From Viscum album (Eukaryota > Streptophyta > Magnoliopsida > Santalales > Viscaceae): a stretch of DNA of 64,000 bases. Positions 13,612-25,609 of the stretch are shown here, piece by piece. The first letter of the stretch is position 1; each line of letters begins with the position of its first letter. The translations under genes were made by a program, and so were the position numbers. The notes under the pieces are model-generated. The model had not been told where the DNA came from. It made no database searches and saw nothing but the letters and a program-made list of their open reading frames with translations. The stretch lies in the NCBI GenBank assembly GCA_963277665.1, contig OY728143.1, forward strand, positions 540,302,394 through 540,366,393, read 5' to 3'.

Positions 13612-15149
13612 TGTAACACCTCAAACATCCACAGAACATTTCCCTTTGAATAACGCAATAACTTGCATAGGATGCTACTTCGATATTTAAACACACTACA
13701 ACCAATCACACATTCCCTTATGAATATTAATACCCACATTTTGAAATTTTATATATATAATTTTTTAAAATGGATTTCATTTTTGGATCTAGTATATCAA
13801 TTTTAGCATAGGGTGAATTTTTGGTATTTTTCAGGAAACATTCAATTGTTGATGAATAGTGAAAAATACAACGTTATTGGTTAAAACTAACATTAAATTT
13901 AAATAATTATTTATTATATAAAATTTAATTTAGGTAAAAATAGATACATAATACCTAAATATATTCAATGTAATTCATTTGAGTCACTTTAAAATATCAA
14001 TAGATATATAAATATTTTGTTGAGCTTTTTACCGTCTTTTACCCACCACCTTTGAGCATTTGGAAATTTGAATAAAACATTATTTTACCTCTTTTCTGAG
14101 TTAAATTTCAAAATTCTGAGAATCAAATTTGAAATGTGTAAGTAAAATGTGGTTCAATAAGATGAAAATAATTTTTTTGAATAGTAAATTTTTACTTTTA
14201 TTTACCATGGTTATTAGTAAATTGGGTAATTTACATAAAAATGATATTACAATTACCCAATACATGTCATAATTTTATTGGGTATGTTTAATTAAACCAA
14301 AAACATACTTTTGAATAAAATATTACCCCCTTTGGTCCACTGGGATTAGATTTGGAAAATTATTGTTATTTTATTTAAAGAAGAGTTAAAAGTGTTAAAT
14401 TCAATGATTAATAACAAAAAAAATATTTAATATAGGGATTCACACAATATAAATTATACTATATATTTTAATTAGAAAGATAAAATTATTTCCTACATAA
14501 TGGTATTTTTTTATAATTTTTAGACATTAAATAATGTAATTTATTTATGAGATAATGATGATGCAGTAACTACCTTATTGATGAGTTATTAAAATAATTT
14601 ATATTCTAAAAATCAATATAAATATAATTTGAAACTTTTTCTGAAATAAACTAATTTTTTAGATTAATATAACATGTTAGGGTTTATTATATTAATTTTT
14701 TCGAAGTAATCATGACGTTACTATTTTTTACAAAAAAAAATAAATAGTGTCAAAATTGACCAAAATGAGTTTTAAAAAAGATACGATATTATTAATTGAT
14801 ATAATATTCTCAAATAGCTAAAATTCAGCCAAAAGACATATATAAGATTATATATATTAATAATGAACCCCTTGGAGTTCTCTTGTATTGTTATTTTATG
14901 TTTAGTAACCATGTAATATAAAAATACCAAGAGACATGGTAAATGACTATCTATTAATCTAAGAGTTAAATCAAAAATGATAAAGTTAATATGGTGATAT
15001 AAACCCCTATAAAACAAATTTTATATGAGTTTTGGGACCCATAACCATATTATCATACAAATAAATCATTTTTAAGCAATTAGAATCTGAAAATGATATT
15101 ATTATAAAATAATATTTCAAGCATTTCTAAAAGAGACCCAAACCCATCT

Positions 15150-15157
15150 TATTAAAA
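15150..15157 (+). promoter_or_regulatory. Degenerate TATA box of the outer 5' LTR
   Basis: TATTAAAA at the place where the 3' LTR has TATAAAA; 178 bp upstream of the donor-like GT at 15,328. Confidence 0.5.
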
Positions 15158-17225
15158 TGTGCATACCCTTCTCAATATTTCACAACTCCCAAGCCATTTT
15201 TCTCGTCCAAACCATGGCCAAATATCCTCCCAAATTTCATCCCTTCAACATAGAGGAATTCATTTGGTCATAAATCCAACCTAGTGAGCCCTTTGGATCA
15301 AATCAAAATGAAGAACCCGAATAATAGGTAAATATTTATCACTTCTTTAATGTTCTTTTTTTCTTCGAATTCTTATTTCATTGTTGTTTCCATTATAAAA
15401 TAATAACTCTAGTATCTTCTATATGCTATGATGTTATTATAATAATGTTAAAACTATATTTTTTATTCAAACCATCCTATAATGACAAAGTCACCATATG
15501 TGTGTACATACGGCTTACCAACTCCACGTCATCGTGTAGTTTGTTATTTCAACACGTCATTATTTTGGATGGGTATTATAATGAATATAATAGATGTAAA
15601 AAATCAATATAATATGATAATGATTCTTTATATTTGATATACCATCCAATTACATAATATTTCACCATTTATATAATGATATTTTAGCTCGTGCATACAT
15701 ACAGATTACCGTCTCCCCGAACACGATGAGATTCATTCCACATCAAAATAATTAAAGAAAAATATTCATTTTGGGATTAAAAATAATTTTTCTTAAAATA
15801 ACAATATTATATTTTTGAATAAAATACATCATATCCATAATTATCATTGATTGTGTAACCAAGAACACAGAGAAAAACGAATCGGTTTACACCCAAAACG
15901 ATGAAACTACTGAATTTTTTTTAACAAATCAATTTTAGATGGTCATATATGATATCATATTTATGTTTATATTTATAGTATTATTTAAAAACAATTATTT
16001 AACTATAATATATTTGTTTAACATACCATTCACAAAGGAAAAGTACAAGGTAAGGGTTAATTTCAAAATCTCTTTATTATTTGATGTTTTTTTACATAAG
16101 TATCTATTGGGACCTCTTTATCATCCAAATACGCGATTCTTAAAAGTATATTTCAAACAATAATTTACTATTTCCTAGATTATTTTTTAAATTCATTTAT
16201 ACCCTTGTTTTTATTTTTATAAAAAGTTTATGATTGAATCATTCTGTCTTTTTTCAAACAAGGTCCATTACGTCAAAATTAAGGAATGAATGTCTTTTAA
16301 CTTATATGGTGGGGGTGGTTATATTATGTCATTATAAAAACATCAAAAAACCCCTTTCAAAATTATAATAATATTATCAAAATAAATGTTTTTATTCATA
16401 ATTAAATGAATTTAAATGATTTCAAAATAAAATGAGATATTACTCTCAAAAAGTTTTTATTTCATCTCTGTCAACATCTTTTGATTGATTTTAAACGTGT
16501 TTGAAGTTGATTTATTGTGATACAAATCTTATATTATGTATTTTTGGTTTTGTGATATGTTTGACAGTGGATGTGTTATTTTTACACCATTCATGGTTTA
16601 TGGATAATGTATTGTCATTTCATATGCTAGTTTTAATACAAATGATTATTTTATGTTTATATATTTTCATATCATGAATGAATTTGACACATTAAGTGAT
16701 AGTTAGAGCCCGCTATAGCTTCTCAATGCATCTGTTGGTCTCATATGTCAAACTAGTGTCTTGGAATAAGGCCTTGACAAAAGAATATTTCTAGTCTTGA
16801 CACAAGGCATTAACTATGTGGTTAAGATGTCTGACATTATGCATTCAATCATTATAAAAGTGGATATTAATATTGAATGTGATTATTCGACTAGTATAAT
16901 ATTCATTTAATATGTTAATGGAATTATTTGATTATAACTTTTCCATATTATTGTGATGTTTATTTTTGAAAGTTATTTGTTTTAGTCTTATATATTTCCT
17001 TAAATGTTTATGCATCTTTATGAAATTTTCCGCAATATTTTTATCCTTACTAGGCATCTATGATCACCCCTTTAAATTTTTTATTTTTCATAGGATGTGA
17101 AGAATAATATTATGTTTGACCTACAATGATAGGTTAATGATATATGTGTGTTCAAAAGTGGATAAAATGTTGTTGATTTTTTTATTTAATGATGTAATTG
17201 AAAACATATGAATGTATCTAGTACT

Positions 17226-17230
17226 TCCAA
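17226..17230. other. Target-site duplication of the inner element, left copy
   Basis: TCCAA, paired with TCGAA at 29,242-29,246; one mismatch. The site lies inside the 5' LTR of the outer element. Confidence 0.65.
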
Positions 17231-18675
17231 TGTAATGCACGAGAATTTTATGAGAAATATTTTGTTTTTATTAAAGGAATCATCCACTACATACAACACT
17301 AGCATTGCTTTATTTACACGCAACCGCGGCCTTCCTCAATAGCTTGCGTCGTACGCAATATCAAGTTTCACTAAACAACGATATGCTGTTAAAATATTAT
17401 TAAAACTATCTTTTATGAATAGTAATAACAACTTTTTAAAATTTTATAAATAATATTTTTCAAAATTGACTTCATTTTTGGTTTCGGAATATCGAAGTTA
17501 TCCTAGGGTGAAATTTTGGTATTTTTCTGAAAACGTTCAATATTTGATGTATAGTGAAACAACTAAGTGGTAGTTAAAAAAACTGATTTTTTCATAAAAC
17601 ATAATTTTACCACTTCTGTGAGTGGAATTTCGAAAATCCAAGAGACACGGTTAATATGAAGGACTAAAATGTGGCTCAATGAGATAAAAATAATTTTTGG
17701 TGAATAGTAATTTTTTACTTTTTTTACCATTATTAAAAGTAAATAGGGTAATTAAGGGTAAAAGTGTTATTATTATTACCCTAACACATGTAATAATTCT
17801 ATTGGATAAGATTAATTACACCAAAATAACCTTAGGAATAAAATATGACCATTTAGGCCCAGTTGGATTAGATTAGGACATTAATTATTAATTTATTTAA
17901 AGAAGGGTTAAAATAGTTAAAATCAATGTTCAATAAGTAAATAATTTTTAATATGGGGTTATACATAAGATAAATTCAACTATAAATATTAATTAGAAAG
18001 ATAAAAACATTTCCTACATAATGGTATTTTATTTGTAATTTTTAGACATTAAATAATTTAATTTATTTATGACACAACGATGATGCAGTAATTATCTTAT
18101 TAATGAAATATTGATATAATGGATGTTATAAATACCCAAATAAATGTAATTTGATACTTTTTATGAATTAAACTAATTTTCAAGGTTAATATGACATTTT
18201 ATTATTTAGTTAATTAACTTTTTTCGAACTAATCATCCTGTTATGATTTTCACAAAAATCAATTACTAAATAGTGTCAAAATTAACATAAAATAGTTTTT
18301 AAAGAAAATATATTATTATAAATTGTTATTTTATTCCTAAAAACCTATGGTTTGGCCAAATGACTTAGATAAGGTTATATATATTAATAATAAACAACTT
18401 GGGGTTCGTTTGGCTTGATATAGTATGTCTATTAATCTTATAGTGTAAGAAAAGAAGAAGACACAGTAAAAGTTATGCTATCTAACTTAAAAATAAATTT
18501 AAATGATAAGGTTAAAATTGATAACTAAACATATCTAAATTATATTGGATTAGAGTATTTCAACCCATAACCACCTTAGTTTAGAAATATATCAATTTGG
18601 AGCTATTTAAAACCGAATTTGACTTTATAATAAAATAATATTTTTAGTTATTCCAAAGGTGCCCCTCTCCTCCCT

Positions 18676-18682
18676 TATAAAA
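18676..18682 (+). promoter_or_regulatory. TATA box of the inner 5' LTR
   Basis: TATAAAA within CCCTTATAAAAGGGCACC, followed by a C/T-rich leader. Position and context repeat in the other LTRs. It should drive genomic RNA of the element. Confidence 0.75.
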
Positions 18683-18852
18683 GGGCACCTCCTCCCTCTC
18701 ATCCTCATGCAACTTTGATCCTTCATGCTCGTCCAAACCCTACCAATTTATTCTATATACTTCCCTAGAGTCATCCTATAGTTCCTGGTCTTCTTCAAAT
18801 ACCAATTTTGGTTCTGTAGAAGGAGGTCTCAAAGAAGCGCTTCAAACAAGAG

Positions 18853-20650
18853 GTAATGTCTGGTGCCGATTATTTCATCTTTATTTCTTCTTGCACTTCT
18901 TTTTAATTAGTTGTTTCATTATGAAGTAATAAAATAAGTATAACTCCTCTAAAAATATATTATTATAAGTATTAAACAACCCTATTTCACTATCTATCCA
19001 TCCTACGGAAAATGAAATCATCACGCGTGCGTACGTATGGAATACCGTCTCCACGCCGCGGTGTAATCTATTTTCCATCACCACCTTACTTGGATGGGTA
19101 TAATACTGCAAATAAATAACTATATATGATTATTGTAAAGTGTTATTGATTCTGAAATAGTATACATACACTCCAATACAATTCCACGATCATGGGAACG
19201 ATATCATCGCTCGTGCGTACGTACGGAATACCGTCTCCACGATGTGATGTGATTCGTTCTACATGATCATAATTGAATCATGATTATATAAATGAATTTA
19301 ATGAATAAATATGATATATATTACAATAATAACATTCTTTAAATGAGGTATCAATAACCTAAAGGGAAGAATAAGAATATATTTGACAAAACACGCATAA
19401 GAACAAAATGCAATAAACACCTGAATAACAAGTAGCAATGAAATTTTACTAATAATAAGATAAGAATATGACTATATATGATACTATAACAATAAGTATG
19501 ATTATGGAATAAGTCAATGACATTAATTAAATCATTATACAGGACGTTCGGACACTTACAAAGCAAATCCGACCTAAGGTAAGGGAAACTATCACAATCT
19601 CATTTTATCCGAGATTGTTAATACTTTGATATTTACTAGGGGGTATTTTATCATCCACATCCATGTTTCCTCAATATTTAATATTGTTTCCATCCACCTA
19701 CAATTATTTATATCCAATTTTACCTTTTGGTGAGTTTTTAGTAAAAGATATGAAAGGAATCTTTTTTCGTTTTTCGTACGAGGTACTTTTTGACTTTTCC
19801 GACAAAAGTACGAGAAGAATGTTTTTTTAACTTATACGGCATGAATGGATTTTTAAATCATTATTTCCAAGAAGCTTCCTTTACAAGTTTTCATGTTTAT
19901 TTTTAATAAAATTCTTTTAGATTAAAATTCAATGACATGTTAAGAAAGGAAAAAAAATTGAAGTAGAAAGGATATTTTCCTCAAGAATGGAGTTCAAGTG
20001 TTTTATCAAAATTATTTTCCATCTAAGATGATATAGGGTTCTGTTTATATCCCTATTATTACGATGATATGATTATTATGTGATGGAAATATTTTTATTA
20101 ATTCCTTTATATTATATGAATTGTTTTATGATGTCACAATGTTTTAGATTCCCATTTTTATTACATGGGTTATGCTATGATGTATGGTTTATGATTTTGT
20201 GGAACAAATAAGAATGGTATCATTATGAGATGGGTGGGACCTATATCTCCCTACAATGAATTGGGTAAATATTTTATATCTCATGAGATAGACATGGATG
20301 GAACGGTAGGATAAACCGGTTCAGTGAAACAGGACTGGAACGAGGAGTGAACTCGGTACAGAAATGGACCTTGTCTACTAAGATAGTCTTGCAAAAGAGT
20401 CTTGATTAATAAGAAATGATTATATATGATTATGTGTGTATGACACAAAGTTTCATGTTTTATGATATGATTATTTGGATTACATTTCAGTACTATGATT
20501 TATCCCATGTTATGAAATTATGATCTCTTTTTCAGGTTAAGATTTCCAAAAGTTATTTTCTTATGAATATAATGAGATTGATATTTATTTTGTTTACCCT
20601 TACTGAGAATTTGAAATCCCCCTTTTGTATGTTTTCTTTCCCCTGGTCAG
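18853..20650 (+). other. Candidate leader intron within the LTR
   Basis: The donor AAGAG|GTAATG lies 177 bp after the TATA box. A pyrimidine-rich tract and CAG|GATGAAGG lie near the LTR end, giving about 1.80 kb. Corresponding pairs in the other LTRs are 15,328-17,093, 27,231-29,026, 36,069-37,850 and 8,825-11,306. No RNA evidence is available from sequence alone. An alternative acceptor ends at 20,535. Confidence 0.4.
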
Positions 20651-20867
20651 GATGAAGGTTATTATGTAGGATATGCCAAAAGGGACACTAGATATGATGA
20701 AATAAATGGGAGACAATGTATATGCTTTATGAACCAGTTGTTTATGTTTCCCAGTTTCTAAAGACACTATACCTATACAGTCCTTTCATGGTTTTGTTAG
20801 ATGTTGTAATAAGTATGCTTCAATTTTGAAGTATTAACAATGTATGTAAAGTATGGGTCATTATAGT

Positions 20868-20878
20868 TGGTATCAGAG
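20868..20878 (+). other. Primer-binding site, initiator tRNA-Met type
   Basis: TGGTATCAGAG, two bases after the 5' LTR. This is the usual plant Ty1/Ty3 primer site complementary to the 3' end of initiator tRNA-Met; it starts minus-strand DNA synthesis. Confidence 0.9.
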
Positions 20879-21087
20879 GAAAGGTATAGTCATCCTTTGG
20901 AAACTAGGATGTGAAAGCCATAGTAAGAACCCTAAGGATATGTCTAAGCATAGAAAACAATCTTAGTGTTTTAGAAATGGCCATGAATAACCTAGGATAA
21001 GACCTTAAGTGTGAAATTTTATTCTTGATTATGTGGTTTTCCTATTATAATTACTGTTGCTCACACTATTCTTCTTGGTTTTAGTCA
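20879..21087 (+). other. Leader between primer site and gag
   Basis: About 209 bp without an open frame, as expected for the untranslated leader that usually holds the packaging signal. I see no specific motif. Confidence 0.5.
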
Positions 21088-22182
21088 ATGTCTAGAACCC
21101 AAAGGAACCCTGTTAATGCAAAATGCGACGGGCAATGCAATGATTGTACCCCTGAGCAACCAAACGTTATGGGAGTTGGAATGAATAATCTTGTAGCCAT
21201 GATCACACAACTTTCTCATGCTATGAATCATACAGGACTTCCAAATGAGAAAAGGAAGGAGCAGCATTCAGTTGAATCCTTCATGAGGCACCGTCCACCT
21301 TCATTCAGCGGGTCTACTTATCCATTAGTTGCTAAACAAAGGATCAGTACTACTGAAAAGATATTTTCAGTTTTTCAATTTTCTGAACATGATAAAGTCA
21401 TCTTATCAGTGTATTTTTTGGAAGGTGATGCTGATCAATGGTGGAATCTTATCAAGAATACGAGGCAAAGAGATGAAATTGAGTCCATGGAATGGGACGA
21501 GTTCAAGAACTTATTTTTCAATAAGTACATCCCTCGTATTCTCCGAACAAAGATGTAGAAAGAGTTTCTTGAACTAAAGAAAATGGATGATGAATCTGTT
21601 GGTACCTATGAAGAAAATTTTACAATAATTTCAAGGTACGCTTATGATATTATTATCCAACATGAGAGTAAGATCGATCGATTCTTTAGTGGCTTGAAAC
21701 CAAGTCTTCGAAGGGCCTTATCCATAAGGGAATTTAATAGCTATGAGAAAATCGTTCGATGTGCTCTCAATGTTGATATGGAGATTGGAGTAACCCATCA
21801 GTCATATGGGTTTGATAAGAAGAGGAAAATGGAATTCCAAGGAAAATCTAAAGAGTACACTGAAAAGAAGACGAGCTATCCCTTATGCGCAAAGTGTGGA
21901 AAGAAACATGGAGGGAGTTGTCTTAAAGGGACATGTAAATGTTTCAAATGTGGAAAGGAAGGTCATCGGGCATTTAAATGCTACAATTATGGGAAGAAGA
22001 TGTATAATGATGCAAACAAAGGAAGGGACACACAGAATCAACCTAATACACTTCAATGTTTCAAGTGCAAGGAGATGGGGAATTATGCCAATAAATGCCC
22101 TAATCCAAGGGTTGTTTATGATGATCGAAATCAACAACATCTTAAGGCTAAAGACAAAGGAAAGTCCCATGCAATTCTATAA
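21088..22182 (+). pseudogene. gag: Inner gag (capsid-nucleocapsid), broken by one stop
   Basis: Encodes the structural Gag protein that assembles the virus-like particle and binds the RNA. The ATG at 21,088 is the first good start after the primer site. The frame runs to a TAA at 22,180-22,182 with one internal stop, TAG at 21,556-21,558; the same frame continues directly behind it. The first part contains the retrotransposon Gag pattern (QWWN...WDEFKNLFFNKY, about residues 115-148). The second part has two CX2CX4(H)X4C zinc knuckles: one intact (Cys codons 21,940, 21,949, 21,979; His 21,964) and one at 22,057 whose His is replaced by Asn. Extra Cys residues precede the first knuckle. Protease follows in another frame. 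Identity as Ty3/gypsy Gag is safe; the clade is less so. Confidence 0.9.
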
Positions 22183-22184
22183 GT

Positions 22185-22577
22185 GATGTGGAATACGATA
22201 ACGATGTGGTGAAAGGTACACTTACCTTCAACTCTAAAGTGGAAAATGTTTTATTTGATTCTGGATCGACCCACTATTTTATTTCTGAAGATTTTTTTAA
22301 GGGTATCATTGTATTACCTCAATAATTAGATGTTGAATTAGCTGTGACAACACCTAATGGAACAACAGTCGCATCAAAAGTTTATAATTCTTCCCCGATT
22401 GAACATTGTGGGAAAGTGATTCCTGGAAATCTTGTGTTCCTTCCTAAAGTGGAATTTGATGTGATTCGTGGAATAGATTGGATTTCTTTGTATGGAGCTC
22501 ATATCAATTTCCAAAGAAGGGAAGGTCACATTTCATATTCCAGATCAATCTATGATCTTCTATCGATGCAAGGATGA
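22185..22577 (+). pseudogene. pro: Inner aspartic protease, one internal stop
   Basis: Retropepsin-like protease that would cut Gag-Pol. It is in a different frame from gag (gag stops at 22,182). The active-site triplet DSG follows FDSGSTHYFIS at 22,254 onward, with Asp at 22,257. A TAA at 22,323-22,325 interrupts it. The C-terminal part reads [19 protein letters not shown], the conserved stretch that leads into reverse transcriptase in plant Ty3/gypsy pol. Around 22,520 an indel moves the true frame into the reverse transcriptase frame; the last codons to 22,577 are therefore out of frame. In related elements gag and pol are usually one frame, so both shifts are more likely decay than programmed. 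Confidence 0.85.
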
Positions 22578-23505
22578 ACATAACCTTCCATATGAAATTT
22601 CTTCCATATTATGGGTCATGATTCCACTAAATGAGGGTTATTTATCTCAAATGGTTGGTGAGAAAATCACGATTAATAATATGACAATTGTACGAGAGTT
22701 TGATGATGTCTTTCAGGAGGAATTGTCGGGTCTTCCACCAAATCGTGAAGTTGAGTTTTCAATAGAACTCGTACCGGGTGCTTTTCCTATTTCAAAGACA
22801 CCTTATAGAATGGTCCCAACTGAGTTGCAGGAATTGAAGAAGCAACTCCAAGATAATCTTGATAAAGGATTCATATGCCCAATTGCATCACCTTGGGTAG
22901 AACATGTTCTATTTATTATGAAGAAAGCTGGATCAATGAGACTCTGCATTGATTATCGAGAACATAACAAGATCACTATCAAGAACAAATATCCTCTCCC
23001 ACACATTGTTGACTTATTTGAACAACTACGCGGAGCTCAATACTTTTCCAAGATTGATCTTCGTTCAGGGTCTCATCAATTAAGGGTCAAAAGGGAGGAT
23101 ATACCAAAGACAACTTTCCGTACAAGGTGTGGACACTATGAATTTATAGTGATGCCATTTGGTCTTACTAATTCCCCTCTTATCTTCATGGATCTGATGA
23201 ATATAGTCTTTAGAGACTATCATGATCAATTTTTCGTAGTCTTTATAGAAGATATTCTTGTCTATTCAAAGAGAAAGGAAGAACATAAAGATTATTTGAG
23301 AATTATAGTGAAGACCCTGAGAAAGGAGATGCTTTATTCCAAATTTACCAGGTGTGAATTTTGGCTTCAAAAAGTTTCATTTTTGGGTCACATAATCTCA
23401 AAAGAGGGGATATCTATGGATCCAGCAAAAACAGAGGTTATCGAAAGATGGTCGAGACCAACAACAGCAACCAAGATCCGATGTTTTCTTGGTTTGGATG
23501 GATAG
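22520..23505 (+). pseudogene. Inner reverse transcriptase, active site altered
   Basis: RNA-dependent DNA polymerase of pol. An open stretch of about 330 codons contains the family blocks in order: LCIDYR and NKYPLPHI (fingers), FSKIDLRSG (first catalytic Asp), [19 protein letters not shown] and the catalytic loop FIEDILVYS. In that loop the usual Asp-Asp is Glu-Asp (Glu codon 23,248-23,250), which should impair catalysis. The domain ends RCFLGLDG followed by TAG at 23,503-23,505, where relatives have Tyr; the coding frame carries on as YRRFV. About 20 bp further on, a small indel in a T-run (about 23,525-23,535) shifts into the frame used by RNase H and integrase. Confidence 0.93.
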
Positions 23506-23529
23506 TATCGACGTTTTGTGAAATATTTT

Positions 23530-23998
23530 TTCACGATTATCTAATCCACTCACCAAGTGGACTCAGAAAGGAGTTAAGTTTGTTTGGACGGAGGAATGTG
23601 AAAAGAATTTGAAGGAGGTAAAAACAAGGTTATCCAGTGCACCTGTGCTCACACTTCCTTGTAGTGGAGAACAGTTTGTGATCTACAGTGATGCATCCAA
23701 GAAGTGATTGGGGTGTGTTCTTATGAAAAATTATATGGTGATAGCTTATGACTCACGACAGTTGAAAATACATGAGCAAAATTACCCAGCACATGATTTA
23801 GAGTTAGCTGCTGTAATCATTGCATTAAAGATTTGGAGGCATTATCTTTATGTAGAAAGGTGTGACATTTATACTGATCTCAAAATTTTAAAGTATATTT
23901 TCACACAAAAGGAGCTGAATATGCACTAATGAAGATGGTTAGAGCTGATTAAGGATTACGACTGCTCAATTCATCTCCACCCTGGGAAAGAAAACAAG
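23530..23998 (+). pseudogene. Inner RNase H and linker, several stops
   Basis: RNase H would degrade the RNA strand during reverse transcription. The reading frame (shared with integrase) gives the NPLTKWTQKG entry segment, then FVIYSDASK with the catalytic Asp at 23,690-23,692, [18 protein letters not shown], and CDIYTD with a second Asp. Stops: TGA 23,705-23,707, TAA 23,927-23,929 and TGA 23,930-23,932. The last two fit CAA to TAA and CGA to TGA changes. The domain ends IHLHPGKENKVADALSR, the usual bridge to integrase. Confidence 0.88.
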
Positions 23999-25570
23999 GT
24001 GGCAGATGCATTAAGTCGACAAGACCATGCCAGTTTATCCATGATGAGGATCACAAAAGATACAATATTTATGGATTTACAAAGGATGGATCTTGGAATT
24101 ATAATGGATGGGGGAAAATCGTATCTTTCTCAAATTAATGTTCAACCATCTATACATGTGAAGATTAAAGAGGCACAGAAAGAAGATGTAGAGTTACAAA
24201 AGAAGGTGAGAAATATTCTTCAATTCAACATTGATTGTGAGGGGATAATAAAGATCAGGAATCGGGTTTGTGTTCCTCCCATCCCGGAATTAAAGAAGGA
24301 GCTGCTGGATGAGGCTCATAGTTCTTCATTCTCTATTCATCCTAGAAGCATGAAGATTTATAGGGACCTGAAATAGTAATTCTGGTGGGATGGCATGAAA
24401 AGAGATGTTACTGAATATGTCTCTCGATGCTTGGATTGTCATCAAGTTAAAGCTGAGAGACAGAATTATAAGGGGATGTTACAACCATTACCCATACCAA
24501 AATGGAAATGGGAAAACATCACTATGGGCTTTGTCACCGGACTTCCTAAAACATCCAAATTAAATAATGCGATCTGGGTCATAGTTGATCGTCTTAAAAA
24601 GTCTGCACACTTCATTCCTATTAGAGAGGATTTCTATTTGGATTAGCTTGCCAGGATATATGAAAAGGAAGTGGTAAGATTGCATGGAGTACCAATTTAT
24701 ATTATATTTGATTGGGATCCGAGATTTACCTTGAAGTCCTGGCGAAGTCTTCAGCATACTTTGGATATAGAGTTGAGTTTCAGTACTTCTTATCATCCTC
24801 AGACAGACGGTCAGTCTGAGAGAACTATTCAAACTCTAGAAGATATGTTGAGAGCATGATCTAAGGATTTAATAGGATATTGGGATCAACACCTACCTTT
24901 GCTGGAATTTTCTTATAATAATAGCTTTGACTCCAATATTCAGATGGCTTCTTATGAAGCTCTCTATGGAAAGAAATTCAGGACTCCAACTTTCTAGGAT
25001 AAATTTAGGGAAAAAAAGATATTAGGACCTGATCTTGTTGATGAGATGGCAGAAAAGGTTTGATCTATTCAACAACACATAAGAGAAGCTCAGAGTCGAA
25101 AGAATAGTTATGCCGACAACCAAAGAAAATTCCTAGAGTTTGAAGTGGGTGATAAAGTGTTCTTATGAATATCTCCCTGGAAGAGGGTCATGAGATTTGG
25201 AAATAAGGGGATGTTGAGCCCTAGATACATCGGTACTTTCGAAATACTAGATCGTGTTGGAAAGGTAGCTTACCGATTGGAACTTCCACCGAATCTCTCT
25301 CAAGTTCACAATGTGTTCCATGTATCTCTCCTGAGAAAGTACATTCCTGATCCTTCACATGTACTCAGCTCAGAAGTTGTACCACTAGATCAATATCATT
25401 CTTATGAAGAACAAACTATAGAGATTCTGGATCGTAGCAAAAAAGTCCTACCGAACTAGACCACTTCCTTGGTGAAAGTTTTATGGAGGAACCAACAATT
25501 AGAAGAAGCTATATGGGAGCTTGAGGATATGATGAGGGAGAGGTATCCTCATCTTTTTGTTACAAAGTGA
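23999..25570 (+). pseudogene. Inner integrase with GPY/F module and chromodomain-like tail, many in-frame stops
   Basis: Integrase inserts the DNA copy into the genome. One frame is kept from about 23,530 to the final TGA at 25,568-25,570, interrupted by stops at 24,374, 24,644, 24,857, 24,995, 25,061, 25,166 and 25,457. Domains in order: HHCC zinc finger (His 24,317 and 24,338; Cys 24,428 and 24,437); catalytic core with WKWENITM followed by Gly (24,527-24,529) where the first catalytic Asp is expected; DWDPRF with the second Asp; [13 protein letters not shown] with the Glu; YEALYGKK; GPY/F region as SPRYIGTFEI with Thr for Pro; VHNVFHVSLLRKY; and the terminal VLWRNQQLEEAIWE...RYPHLF stretch that resembles chromodomain-type tails guiding insertion to heterochromatin. 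Confidence 0.9.
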
Positions 25571-25594
25571 CGAATTTCGAGGGAGAAATTCATT

Positions 25595-25609
25595 TTAAGG
25601 GGGGTAGAA
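25595..25609 (+). other. Polypurine tract of the inner element
   Basis: TAAGGGGGGTAGAA directly before the 3' LTR; it primes plus-strand DNA synthesis. The TTTCGAGGGAGAAATT block just upstream is shared by all three elements. Confidence 0.85.

Larger units (their letters stand above)
13612..17230 (+). repeat. Outer 5' LTR, first part
   Basis: Homologous along its length to 34,347-38,089. It contains a degenerate TATA box (TATTAAAA, 15,150), a donor-like AGGTAAAT (GT at 15,328), two copies of the CpG-rich LTR motif (15,490-15,540 and 15,685-15,735) and an acceptor-like TTTTCATAG (ending 17,093). The LTR is cut at 17,230 by the inner element and resumes at 29,247. Total length without the insertion is about 3.72 kb. 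Confidence 0.85.
17231..20865 (+). repeat. Inner 5' LTR (3,635 bp)
   Basis: Aligned to 25,610-29,241 over its whole length. Landmarks: TATA box 18,676; donor-like AAGAGGTAATG (GT at 18,853); CpG-rich motif copies at 19,021-19,063 and 19,206-19,250; acceptor-like sites ending 20,535 (CTCTTTTTCAG) and 20,650 (CTGGTCAG). It ends GGTCATTATA immediately before the primer-binding site. The final CA expected for plant LTRs is TA in both LTRs. Confidence 0.92.

Noticed and set aside
20866..21087. Short upstream reading frame before gag
   Set aside because: No ATG-led frame of useful length lies between the primer site and 21,088.
21883..22170. Minus-strand open frame opposite gag
   Set aside because: Shadow of the zinc-knuckle region of gag; no independent support.
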